From contig JAIKXH010000124.1 in NCBI GenBank assembly GCA_024684215.1, positions 1-64,000 on the forward strand: 64,000 nt of DNA, in the 5' to 3' direction. The notes below the pieces were generated by a model that did no database searches, had not been told where the DNA came from, and worked only from the letters and a program-made list of their open reading frames with translations. The stretch comes from Lachnospiraceae bacterium (GTDB taxonomy: Bacteria > Bacillota > Clostridia > Lachnospirales > Lachnospiraceae). Below are positions 50,506-59,256 of this stretch, one piece after another (the stretch's first letter is position 1; each line of letters begins with the position of its first letter). The position numbers and the translations under genes are program-made.

Positions 50506-51795
50506 ATGAAAAAGAATTGGACACTGATTGGAATAATAACTATAATGCTCTTCCTCTTTCTTGTAGGATATATGCAGGTAACGAAGAATGAAAAAAATGG
50601 GAAAGCTGCAGAAAATGAGACCATTGTAGAAAATGATACTACAGTAGAAAACGCCTCAGATGAAACAGAATCTTCAGACAAAACAGAATCTTCAGACAAA
50701 ACAGAATCTGCTGAAAAGGAAGAATCTGAAGAAAAAACTGAAGAATTAAAATCTGAGGAGTCGGTATCCCCCGAACAGGCTTATATAGACTCCGTCATTG
50801 AATCCATGACCCTTCACGAAAAAGTATGTCAGATGATATTGCCTTCATTTGCCACCTTATCAGGAGTAAAAAAAGCCACCGTTTCAGGTGATATTACAAA
50901 ACAGGCGCTGGAAAACTATCCGGTTTGTGGGATTATTTATGATGCAAGCAATTTTGAGTCTGAGGAACAGACTAAACAGATGCTTTCCGATGTAAAAGAG
51001 TTTTCAAAGATTCCGCTTATTCTTACCCTTGATGAAGAGGGCGGAAGAGTGGCAAGACTGATGCCGAAATTCAGCGATGCGCTTATCGGCCCGATGTTTA
51101 TGTATAAATCCCAGGGGACTGAAACAGCCTACAACAATGCTGCTATAATTGCGGCAAATATAAAGAACTACGGCTTTAATATGGATATGGCGCCGGTAGC
51201 TGATGTCTGGTCAAACTCTGCCAATAAAGTAATCGGCGATAGGGCATACAGTGACGACTACAATGAAGCCGCAGAGCTTGTCTCGGCAGCTGTTTCGGGA
51301 TTTCATAGCGGTAAAGTGGCCTGCACCTTGAAGCATTTTCCCGGACACGGAGATACTTTGGAAGACAGTCATTACGGCGCCGCTTACGTAGGAAAGACGC
51401 TGGACGAATTAAGAGAAGGTGAGTTTCTTCCTTTTAAGGCGGGAATTGATGCGGGGGCGGATGCTGTGATGATAGGGCATCTGATCGTCAGCGACATAAG
51501 CGATGAACCTGCTCTGTTTTCAAAAGAGATCGTTACTGATATTTTGAGGGGTGAACTGGGATTCGAAGGAGTCGTGATTACCGATTCTCTTCAGATGAAA
51601 GCAATGACGGATTATTATGGAGAGGATGAAGTTGCGGTAAGAGCTATCGAGGCCGGCTGCGATATTCTCCTTATGCCGAATGACATCGGGGTCACCGCGG
51701 GCGCTATAGAAAAAGCTATAGAAGACGGACGCCTTTCCGAAGAACGCATCAACGAAAGCGTAAGAAGAATACTTCGCCTCAAGTACTCTTTTTGA
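50506..51795 (+). CDS. Glycoside hydrolase family 3 (beta-N-acetylhexosaminidase/NagZ-like), membrane-anchored
   Basis: LDEEGGRVARL; LKHFPGHGDTLEDSH; GVVITDSLQMKAM. Confidence 0.92.
   Translation: MKKNWTLIGIITIMLFLFLVGYMQVTKNEKNGKAAENETIVENDTTVENASDETESSDKTESSDKTESAEKEESEEKTEELKSEESVSPEQAYIDSVIESMTLHEKVCQMILPSFATLSGVKKATVSGDITKQALENYPVCGIIYDASNFESEEQTKQMLSDVKEFSKIPLILTLDEEGGRVARLMPKFSDALIGPMFMYKSQGTETAYNNAAIIAANIKNYGFNMDMAPVADVWSNSANKVIGDRAYSDDYNEAAELVSAAVSGFHSGKVACTLKHFPGHGDTLEDSHYGAAYVGKTLDELREGEFLPFKAGIDAGADAVMIGHLIVSDISDEPALFSKEIVTDILRGELGFEGVVITDSLQMKAMTDYYGEDEVAVRAIEAGCDILLMPNDIGVTAGAIEKAIEDGRLSEERINESVRRILRLKYSF
50665..50709 (+). repeat. In-frame 18-nt tandem repeat encoding TESSDK
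   Basis: ACAGAATCTTCAGACAAA twice plus ACAGAATCT. Confidence 0.95.
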
Positions 51796-51803
51796 CACCC
51801 CAT

Positions 51804-51822
51804 CCCCGTCCCACTGTGTCAT
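51804..51822. repeat. REP-like motif (ATGACACAGTGGGACGGGG in reverse complement)
   Basis: ccccgtcccactgtgtcat; matches motifs at 59189-59238. Confidence 0.6.
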
Positions 51823-51836
51823 TTCATTCCCTACTG

Positions 51837-52002
51837 AATACGGAACCTTATACACTAAAGAAAGAATTGGAAGCAATCTCCAAAGTGTGCCGTGAGTACA
51901 GCTTGCCTTTGTTCATTGACGGAGACCGTCTTGGATACGGTAGTCAGATTCGCAACCAGCTGGTCAACTACCGACGAAGATCTTAAGGCACTTGATAAAT
52001 AG
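51837..52002 (+). pseudogene. Internal fragment of L-threonine aldolase/beta-eliminating lyase
   Basis: NTEPYTLKKELEAISKVCREYSLPLFIDGDRLGYGSQ, then frameshift to ATSWSTTDEDLKALDK-stop; no N-terminus or PLP-lysine region. Confidence 0.7.
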
Positions 52003-52005
52003 TTT

Positions 52006-52899
52006 TTAAGGATGATAAGTACTTGCGACTGCTTTAGACAACTCCGCTACAAACCTTTTCTGTAGCGGAGTAACGGTATCGTTATTATATCCTATATATG
52101 TAGTACGGGAAATCTTTACCATTTCAGGGGTAGAGATTTCTTTTGCTTTATTGGAATCCAGAATATCTTTAACATAGAGCTTTGGAAGGAAAGAAAGTCC
52201 CATACCGGAAATGACCATTTCCTTGATTAGATCTATGTTCTCAACTTCTATTATCTTATTTAGGGTTACCCCTCTTTGCATCAATTGCTCTTTGATAAAA
52301 CTGTGAAACAGGCGCTCTGCGGGAAAAACAAGAATAGGGCAGGATGACAGAGCGCGGTTACTTATGGCATTTTCTTTCCAGAGGGATGTGGAACCAAAGA
52401 GAACCACTTCATCTACAAGTAGAGGAGAGAATGTCATTCCCGGATTAGCCATGCTGTAGTTTGTAATAGAAACATCTATATTATGTTTTTCCAGTTCCTC
52501 AAGAATGTTGTCTGAGGATCTTGAAATAATGGAGAAACGTGTATTCTCATAGGTCTGCATGAAATAGGGCAGATGGTCCCTTAAGAGGTATTGTATAAGG
52601 AGGTTTGAGGAACCTATGCGAAACTGTTCAGAGCCCTGCACGTGCAAGCCTTGAAGCTCAATTTCCATATCGTTGATTGTCTCTAATATTTTCCTTGCAT
52701 GGGGAAGAAATACCTTACCTGCGGGAGTAAGGGAAAGAGATCTCGCATTTCTTTGAAACAATTTAACATTAAGCTGATGCTCTAATTGTTCCAATCTATG
52801 GGAGATTGTAGATTGCGGAACATAAAGCTTTTGTGCTGCTTTAGAGAAACTGTTACATTCGTAGATTGATATAAAAGTAAGCAATTGCACGTCAGTCAT
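52006..52899 (-). CDS. LysR family transcriptional regulator
   Basis: LLTFISIYECNSFSKAAQKLYVPQSTISHRLEQLEHQLNVKLFQRNARSLSLTPAG wHTH. Confidence 0.95.
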   Translation of the reverse strand: MTDVQLLTFISIYECNSFSKAAQKLYVPQSTISHRLEQLEHQLNVKLFQRNARSLSLTPAGKVFLPHARKILETINDMEIELQGLHVQGSEQFRIGSSNLLIQYLLRDHLPYFMQTYENTRFSIISRSSDNILEELEKHNIDVSITNYSMANPGMTFSPLLVDEVVLFGSTSLWKENAISNRALSSCPILVFPAERLFHSFIKEQLMQRGVTLNKIIEVENIDLIKEMVISGMGLSFLPKLYVKDILDSNKAKEISTPEMVKISRTTYIGYNNDTVTPLQKRFVAELSKAVASTYHP

Positions 52900-52913
52900 G
52901 GCATATCCTCACG

Positions 52914-52949
52914 AAAAAAGCGAATCACTTCCGCACAGAAGCAATTCGC
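52914..52949 (-). terminator. Terminator-like hairpin in the lysR 5' leader
   Basis: On - strand: GCGAATTGCTTC tgtgcg GAAGTGATTCGC TTTTTT. All 12 pairs form with two G-U wobbles; only mismatched on the + strand. Confidence 0.7.
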
Positions 52950-53103
52950 CTTTGAATTTCTTATAAATACATTATACATTTTTTTACTATTAAATCAATG
53001 CTGAACAAAGGGAAAAGTACAAAAAACAGCCAAATTCGTTGTGCAAAATATACAAAAAGGCAAAACGTTTGTTGTAAAATTTTATGTATGCAAAAAATGA
53101 ATA

Positions 53104-53126
53104 ATTGAATTCAATATTGAATATTG
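53104..53126. promoter_or_regulatory. Candidate LysR operator
   Basis: ATTGAATTCAAT perfect palindrome overlapping CAATATtgaATATTG, directly upstream of the -35. Confidence 0.5.
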
Positions 53127-53152
53127 ATAAACGGAATTGGCCCTCATAAAAT
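53124..53152 (+). promoter_or_regulatory. Sigma-A type promoter of the ABC/hydrolase operon
   Basis: TTGATA (53124-53129), 17-nt spacer, TAAAAT (53147-53152). Confidence 0.6.
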
Positions 53153-53170
53153 GAACACAACAAAAGCAAA

Positions 53171-53205
53171 GGCGCTTGGCAGAAATGTCAGGCGCCCTTT
53201 TTGTT
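53171..53205 (+). terminator. Intrinsic terminator/attenuator in the ABC operon leader
   Basis: GGCGCTTGGCA gaaa TGTCAGGCGCC CTTTTTGTT: 11 bp with two G-U pairs and GAAA tetraloop, about 12 nt after the predicted start. Confidence 0.75.
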
Positions 53206-53236
53206 AAATAAATACCTGAAGCCGGAGGAAAAAGTT

Positions 53237-54010
53237 ATGAGTGAAAAAGCAATTTTAAAAGTTGTAGGTTTGAGTGTTTCATTCCCAAAGGTGGATGGTA
53301 AACGAGGAGAGAAATATAAAGTAATCTCAAATATGGATCTTGAAATAAACGAAGGTGAATTTGTTTGTGTTCTCGGTCCGTCAGGATGCGGTAAATCAAC
53401 TTTACTGAATTGCGTAGCAGGATTCATTCCTTACGAAGGAATTATATCTTTTAAGAATCACAGCATTACAGGCCCGGGTCCGGAACGCGGAGTTATGTTT
53501 CAGGAATACGGATTATTTCCCTGGTTCAACGTTGAACAGAATATAGGATACGGTCCTAAAAAAAGAAAATGGTCCAAGAAAGAACAGAAAGAGCTGGTAG
53601 ATAAATACGTAAAGATGGTTGGACTTGAGAACTTCAGAAAATCCTATCCGAACCATTTATCCGGAGGAATGAAGCAGAGAGTAAGTCTTGCAAGAGTTTT
53701 GGCGAACAAACCCGAGTTTCTTCTTATGGATGAACCTTTTGCCGCACTTGATGAGCAGACAAGACAGAAACTTCAGGAAGAGCTGTTACAGGTTTGGGAA
53801 CAGGATAAGATCACTTGCATGTTCATAACTCACAGTATCAGCGAAGCGGTTTTCCTTGCGGACAGAGTAATTGTGCTAATGCCCAATCCCGGAAGAGTTG
53901 CACTGAATTTAAGAATCGATCTTCCAAGAATGCGTGACAGAAACGATCCAAGACTCTTGGAATTCAGTAAAGCTATAAGTGATGTTCTGTTTCACAATAA
54001 AGAGGCTTAA
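53237..54010 (+). CDS. NitT/TauT-type ABC transporter ATP-binding protein
   Basis: VLGPSGCGKSTLLNCVAGF; LSGGMKQRVSLARVLANKPEFLLMDEPFAALDEQTR. Confidence 0.92.
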   Translation: MSEKAILKVVGLSVSFPKVDGKRGEKYKVISNMDLEINEGEFVCVLGPSGCGKSTLLNCVAGFIPYEGIISFKNHSITGPGPERGVMFQEYGLFPWFNVEQNIGYGPKKRKWSKKEQKELVDKYVKMVGLENFRKSYPNHLSGGMKQRVSLARVLANKPEFLLMDEPFAALDEQTRQKLQEELLQVWEQDKITCMFITHSISEAVFLADRVIVLMPNPGRVALNLRIDLPRMRDRNDPRLLEFSKAISDVLFHNKEA

Positions 54011-54032
54011 GCGTGGAAGGAGAGTGGCAGTT

Positions 54033-54794
54033 ATGAACAAGGCAAAAGGAAAGATTAAAATCGGAATAAACAAATCTGTAGGAATTATAGCAATCATAGT
54101 TATTTGGGCACTGATATCAGGGATAGGAACAGTTTCGGACTCACTTATGCCTTCACCCTTAACGGTATTGAAAAGACTGATTGAACTTTTTACAAACGGT
54201 ACCATGGGAAAACATGTTTTAGTCAGTATGGTCAGAGTAATAAAAGGCTTCCTTATAGCTCTTGGACTGGCACTTCCAATCGGACTTATTATAGGAACTT
54301 CAAAACCAATCCGGCGTGCACTTGATCCGTTGATTGAATTATTTAGACCGATACCGCCTACTGCAATGATTTCACTGAGTATTCTCTGGTTCGGAATCGG
54401 CGAGGCATCAAAGGTATTCATCATAGCATGGGCTTCCTTTTTCCCCATACTTCTGAATGTTGTGGGTGGTGTTCAGCAGGTTGAAAAAATTCATATACTG
54501 GCGGCAAAAACCCTTGGAGCCAACATGTTCGACATTTTTGTGGACGTAATACTAAGGAGCGCTGTTCCCAATATTGTTATCGGTATGAGAAGCGGATTCA
54601 GCATGGCGTTTATTTCATTGGTGGCAGCGGAACTTATAGCGTCGACTTCAGGTATCGGATATTTCATTCAGGATGCAAGGTATATGTACAGAATCGTTGA
54701 TGTTTTTGTAGGAATCATTGTAATCGGATTTATCGGCTTTGTTTTAAACCAGGTCCTTTTGAAACTTGAGAAGAGTTTAATAACCTGGAAGTAA
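54033..54794 (+). CDS. NitT/TauT-type ABC transporter permease
   Basis: SDSLMPSPLTVLKRLIELF; EASKVFIIAWASFFPILLNVVGGVQQVEKIHILAAKTLGAN. Confidence 0.92.
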   Translation: MNKAKGKIKIGINKSVGIIAIIVIWALISGIGTVSDSLMPSPLTVLKRLIELFTNGTMGKHVLVSMVRVIKGFLIALGLALPIGLIIGTSKPIRRALDPLIELFRPIPPTAMISLSILWFGIGEASKVFIIAWASFFPILLNVVGGVQQVEKIHILAAKTLGANMFDIFVDVILRSAVPNIVIGMRSGFSMAFISLVAAELIASTSGIGYFIQDARYMYRIVDVFVGIIVIGFIGFVLNQVLLKLEKSLITWK

Positions 54795-54849
54795 AAAGGA
54801 TGAAAAAGCGAAATGCTTATTCATATATTTCATGACGGAGGTAAAGATT

Positions 54850-55893
54850 ATGAAAAGAAACATTTTTAAGAAAGTTACCGCTATGGTAGTGGCAGCAGGA
54901 ATGGCAATTGCGTTGGCCGCCTGCGGAGGTGGTAAGCAAGAAACGGGATTGACTTCCGGACTTGAAACTAAGAAACTTTCATTGGGTGCTGCAAGAGATA
55001 CACAGCTTGCTCCCATAATCATGTGTGCTATTGAAAAGGGATATTTCAAGGAGCAGGGATTGGATGTAGAATTGACACTATTTGCGTCGGGAGGAGATTT
55101 AACAGCGGCAGTTGCATCAGGTGATATTCAGCTTGGAAGCGCAGGTGATACTCCTACTACAGCTCTTCTTACATCAGATTACGGAAAATTTGAATTTATC
55201 GCCAGAACAACAAACCTTGGTGGCGCACTTGCACTTGTTACTTCTGAAGATATTCAGACTCCTCAGGATTTGGAAGGAAGAACTATCGGTTACGCGGCAG
55301 GTAACACTTCAGAGGCTTTGTGGCAGGCACTTGTAGCAACAACAGGTATCGATGAGTCAAAGGTTAACCTTGTAGCACTTGGCGCAGCAGACATGCTTTC
55401 AGCATATGAAACCGGTGACATTGAGGGATTTGTTATCTGGGAGCCAACTGTAACCAATGGTGTTAAGCTTGGCGCTCACAGACTTCTTACAGGAAGTAAG
55501 TCATACTTTAACGGTGTTGAAGAAGACTTCGATTGCCTTAACTCATATGCGCTTTTATCAGGAAACAAGGAGTGGATTGAAAAGAATCCAAACACTGTAG
55601 TTGCAGTGCTTACCGCTATGAACGATGCTTGTGAGTGGTTAAACGGCAACATGGGAGAAGGTGCTGAAATCGTTTCTAAGTGGCTTGAACTTGATTATGA
55701 AGACTGCCTTGGCATGATGCAGAGAAATGAATACGGACTTAGTGTGGATGACAGAACTATGGATGATTTGAAAGCCAGTGCGGAGTTCCTCTATGGCGGT
55801 GAAAAGATTCCTTTTGTACCTGAGTTCAGAGAAGTATATGATGGTTCATACCTTGAAAAGATTGATGCAAGTCTTAACGGAGTTACCAAATAA
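54850..55893 (+). CDS. NitT/TauT (NMT1/SsuA-like) ABC substrate-binding lipoprotein
   Basis: Signal peptide with LAACGGG; LGAARDTQLAPIIMCAIEKGYFKEQGLDVELTLFASGGDLTAAVASGDIQLG. Confidence 0.92.
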   Translation: MKRNIFKKVTAMVVAAGMAIALAACGGGKQETGLTSGLETKKLSLGAARDTQLAPIIMCAIEKGYFKEQGLDVELTLFASGGDLTAAVASGDIQLGSAGDTPTTALLTSDYGKFEFIARTTNLGGALALVTSEDIQTPQDLEGRTIGYAAGNTSEALWQALVATTGIDESKVNLVALGAADMLSAYETGDIEGFVIWEPTVTNGVKLGAHRLLTGSKSYFNGVEEDFDCLNSYALLSGNKEWIEKNPNTVVAVLTAMNDACEWLNGNMGEGAEIVSKWLELDYEDCLGMMQRNEYGLSVDDRTMDDLKASAEFLYGGEKIPFVPEFREVYDGSYLEKIDASLNGVTK

Positions 55894-55905
55894 AGGAGTT
55901 TGAAA

Positions 55906-56580
55906 ATGCGTAAGATTATAGATTTAACATGTCCTCTCGGACAGGAATACGTAACGGTTTTATCGGGACATCCTGCTGTGGAATATGAGATGATCCACAC
56001 TCACGAAAAAAATAAGAGAACCAATGCCTGGATTAAATTCAGTATTCACGTCGGCACTCATATCGACCCGCCTTATCATTTTGATCCGAATGGAAAAACC
56101 ATAGATGAAATACCGCTTGATTATTTTATAGGTGACGCCTATGTGGCAGAACTTGTAGGAAAACTCGAACCTCAGGCAGCCATTTCTGTGGCAGATATTA
56201 AGAATGCCGGAATAACTGAGGAGATGATTCATGACAGTTATTTGATCATTCATTCCGGATGGTCCGAGAAGGCATACGGAACACCGGATTATTACACAAA
56301 GAACTATACCTTGAGCGTTGAACTTTGCAAGTGGCTTGTGGAAAACAAGGCACGAGGAGTATGCATGGACCATCCCTGTGATCCCGATGCACATGAACCC
56401 TTTGACGGAACGGAATGTCCCGCGCATCGCGCACTTTTACCTAACCACTGCCTGCTCATAGAGTGCTGTACTAACTTTAGTGCTCTATCAAAGAAAAAGG
56501 TGGAGTTACACGCTATTCCCTTGAAAATAGCTCACGGTTGCGGCGGACCTGCCAGAGTATTTGCTATTGAAGAAGATTAA
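55906..56580 (+). CDS. Cyclase family (kynurenine formamidase/isatin hydrolase-like) metal hydrolase
   Basis: HVGTHIDPPYHF matches HxGTHxDxPxHF; LIECCTNFSAL. Confidence 0.88.
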   Translation: MRKIIDLTCPLGQEYVTVLSGHPAVEYEMIHTHEKNKRTNAWIKFSIHVGTHIDPPYHFDPNGKTIDEIPLDYFIGDAYVAELVGKLEPQAAISVADIKNAGITEEMIHDSYLIIHSGWSEKAYGTPDYYTKNYTLSVELCKWLVENKARGVCMDHPCDPDAHEPFDGTECPAHRALLPNHCLLIECCTNFSALSKKKVELHAIPLKIAHGCGGPARVFAIEED

Positions 56581-56603
56581 CTAAACTGAAAGAAGGTGGC
56601 AGC

Positions 56604-57467
56604 ATGGAATACATGGTAGCGGCAGCTCAGATGGGTCCAAACTCAGAGGATGTAATGGTCAATGCTAAAAGAATATGCGATATGATGGCGAAAGCAGCAG
56701 ATCAGGGAGCGGATATCGTTGCTTTTCCTGAAATGAGCTTGTCGGTATATTACTGCGTTGATTATATGAGAGATTACTACAAATACCATATTTCGGACGA
56801 TCATCTCGCAATCAAAATGATTCGTGAGAAGGCTAAGGAACTTGGAATAAACGTAGCCTTTGGCTATGCAGAGGAGGCCGACAAAATATACTATAATTCA
56901 GCGCTTCTTATTGACAGAAAAGGAAAGGTGGCCGGAAAGTACCGAAAGGTACACATCCCTTCACCGATGGTTAGCGAACATGCCGCCAATTTCGAAAAGA
57001 ACTACTTCGCTGCAGGAAATCTTGGATTTCCTGTAGTGGAAGTGGACGGAGTAAAAATCGGAATGCAGATTTGCTATGACAGGCACATGCCGGAAGGATA
57101 CAGAGTAATGGCTTATCATGGTGCGGATATTGTATTTAATATGACGGCTACTGTTTCTTATGGTGTGGGCTGGAGAAGCGAAGCATGGGAGCTTTTGCTT
57201 AGGGCAAGAGCTTTTGAAAACGGTATTTTTGTTGTCGGAGTTAACAAGTCCGGAGATGAGGAAGGACACGGGAAAGGCTATTACGGCCACAGCATGGTGA
57301 TCACACCTGTGGATGCAGGCAAAATATTAAGCCGATTGGATACAACAACCGAAGATACGCTTTTGGTTCAAAAGATAAACCTTAAAGATATTCATGAAGC
57401 TAGAAATCGTGTGGGCTGGATGAGAGATTTGGTGGCTCAGGAACGTGCATGGTATGACGGAGTATGA
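56604..57467 (+). CDS. Carbon-nitrogen hydrolase (nitrilase superfamily)
   Basis: Putative E-K-C triad: AFPEMSLS, YRKVHIPSP, GMQICYDRHMPEG. Confidence 0.92.
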   Translation: MEYMVAAAQMGPNSEDVMVNAKRICDMMAKAADQGADIVAFPEMSLSVYYCVDYMRDYYKYHISDDHLAIKMIREKAKELGINVAFGYAEEADKIYYNSALLIDRKGKVAGKYRKVHIPSPMVSEHAANFEKNYFAAGNLGFPVVEVDGVKIGMQICYDRHMPEGYRVMAYHGADIVFNMTATVSYGVGWRSEAWELLLRARAFENGIFVVGVNKSGDEEGHGKGYYGHSMVITPVDAGKILSRLDTTTEDTLLVQKINLKDIHEARNRVGWMRDLVAQERAWYDGV

Positions 57468-58453
57468 TTGACAGTTTAGTATATGCATTTCATGCTATTA
57501 CACCAATTATATTATTGATCCTAACCGGATATCTGCTGAACAGGAAAGGTTTCTTTAGCGACGAATTCTTGAAACGTGCAAACAAGCTGGTATTCTATGT
57601 TTTACTTCCATGCACTTTGTTTACCAATATTTATCAGGTTGGAGATATCGGAGAAATCAACTGGCGTCTGGTTTTCTATGCGGTATTCACAGTAACGGTG
57701 ATTTTCTTTCTGGGAATTATTGCAGCGCTGTTATGGGTTAAAGATGATAGACAAAAAGGTGTCGTGATCCAATGCGTTTTCAGATCAAACTACGCCATAA
57801 TCGGACTGTCATTTGCACAGGCCCTTGGCGGAAATGGCGCAGTTGCGGTTGTGGGTGTCCTGAGTGCATTTACAATCCCGTTGTTTAATATACTTGCAGT
57901 TGTTTCCATGGCGATATTTATCAAGGATGGAAAAAGACGGGTTGATATAAAGAAAATCCTTAAAAGGATAATTACAAATCCATTGATAATTGGATGTGTT
58001 CTCGGGTTGATAGCGCTGGCAATTAAGAGTGCGCTGCACTATGAAGGAAACGGATTTTCATTTGTTCTGACCTATCTTTCCTATCTTGCAAAGGCATCCA
58101 CAGCCATTGCGCTTTTGGTTTTGGGAGGACAGTTTAACTTTACAGCGGTGGGTGGACTTTTAAGGCAGATAACCATTGGCACAATCGGAAGACTGGTGAT
58201 TGCGCCCGCTGTCGGAATTGGAGCGGCTTATCTTATATCGACGTATACAGGATTTCTTGATCTCGGAACAGCTGAATATTCTGCTTTGATCGGATTATTT
58301 GCTTCTCCCGTGGCGGTATCAAGCGCAGTAATGGCAACAGAAATGGACAATGATGCAACATTGGCGGGCCAGTATGTATTCTGGACAAATGTAGGAGCCA
58401 TAGTATCCGTTTTTCTACTGGTGGTAATAATGAGAAATTGCGGATTATTATAA
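57464..58453 (+). CDS. AEC family transporter
   Basis: ITPIILLILTGYLLNRKGFFSDEFLKRANKLVFYVLLPCTLF; overlaps the previous stop. Confidence 0.88.
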   Translation: MIDSLVYAFHAITPIILLILTGYLLNRKGFFSDEFLKRANKLVFYVLLPCTLFTNIYQVGDIGEINWRLVFYAVFTVTVIFFLGIIAALLWVKDDRQKGVVIQCVFRSNYAIIGLSFAQALGGNGAVAVVGVLSAFTIPLFNILAVVSMAIFIKDGKRRVDIKKILKRIITNPLIIGCVLGLIALAIKSALHYEGNGFSFVLTYLSYLAKASTAIALLVLGGQFNFTAVGGLLRQITIGTIGRLVIAPAVGIGAAYLISTYTGFLDLGTAEYSALIGLFASPVAVSSAVMATEMDNDATLAGQYVFWTNVGAIVSVFLLVVIMRNCGLL

Positions 58454-58477
58454 ACAAATATAATCAAGCACTATCAC

Positions 58478-58518
58478 AAAAAAGTTCCCAATCAGGTGCC
58501 AGTTGGGAACTTTTTTTG
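58478..58518 (+). terminator. Strong Rho-independent terminator
   Basis: AAAAAAGTTCCCAA tcaggtgccag TTGGGAAC TTTTTTT. Confidence 0.9.
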
Positions 58519-58571
58519 TAGTTAATATAAGTCAAATTATGATACTATGTTTTAGAGAATTGAGGTGACTT

Positions 58572-58835
58572 ATGAAAAGTGAAGAGCTTCTGCAGTACTT
58601 AATTACATTCAGGATATATTTGGTGAGAAAATAATATCTGCTCAGCAGGAATCCCTTTGGAAAGGTTCACCGGACTATGAGATGAATTATGTCCTTTAGG
58701 CTTCTGGAAAGCTTCCGGCTATGCGCGGTCTTGACTTCATGCAAAACGACTTCGAAGGCGTTATAAAAAGAGCCATAGAGTGGGACAAAAAGGCGGACTT
58801 GTGACCATATGTTGGCACACAGGCGTTAAGAGCAG
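58572..58835 (+). pseudogene. GH26-type beta-mannanase remnant
   Basis: Frame-switched DIFGEKIISAQQESLWKGSPDYEMNYV / ASGKLPAMRGLDFMQNDFEGVIKRAIEW / GLVTICWHTGV with an in-frame TAG and frameshifts. Confidence 0.7.
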
Positions 58836-58862
58836 TAGTTACAAGTAGTCCCAGGAAGACAA

Positions 58863-59183
58863 TCAGGAATTTTCAAAGCCAATATTGACAGAATTGAAAA
58901 ATATGTGGATATTAAAGATAACGAGAATATCAAGGAAGGGGTGAAACGCATGACCGGACTTGGAGAAAGTATCTATATCAAAGCGTATAAAGAGGGCGAG
59001 GAGACGGGAAGAGCACAGGGTATCTCTCAGGGAATTTTCCAGGGAGAGGCAAGTGCAACATTCAAATATGTTCAAAAAGGAATGCTAACCATTGAAGATG
59101 GGGCTTCTGAACTTGGAATGACTCCGGAGGAATTTAAGGAAAGTATGATGAAGGCGGGCTTCAAGGTGCCTGAAACGGTTTAA
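58863..59183 (+). pseudogene. C-terminal fragment of an Rpn/PD-(D/E)XK-type transposase-nuclease
   Basis: Tail RIEKYVDIKDNENIKEGVKRM...GEETGRAQGISQGIFQGEASATFKYVQKGMLTIEDGASELGMTPEEFKESM. Confidence 0.6.
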
Positions 59184-59188
59184 CAAAA

Positions 59189-59238
59189 ATGACACAGCAT
59201 CCCCGTCCCCGGGGATCATTATGACACAGGGGGACGGG
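59189..59238. repeat. REP-like element with inverted repeat
   Basis: atgacacagcatCCCCGTCCCCggggatcattATGACACAGGGGGACGGG; stem CCCGTCCCC/GGGGACGGG. Confidence 0.65.
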
Positions 59239-59256
59239 TGGAAGTCCCTATAAGAC

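Noticed and set aside
53171-53196. ANTAR-type or guanidine-II type regulatory hairpin
   Set aside because: The loop does not match the A1/G4 hexaloop of ANTAR targets nor the ACGR loops of guanidine-II, and no partner hairpin is seen upstream.
53151-53207. 18-codon leader ORF (MNTTKAKALGRNVRRPFC) across the attenuator
   Set aside because: Its ATG overlaps the predicted -10 (53147-53152), so it would not be transcribed from that promoter, and there is no SD.
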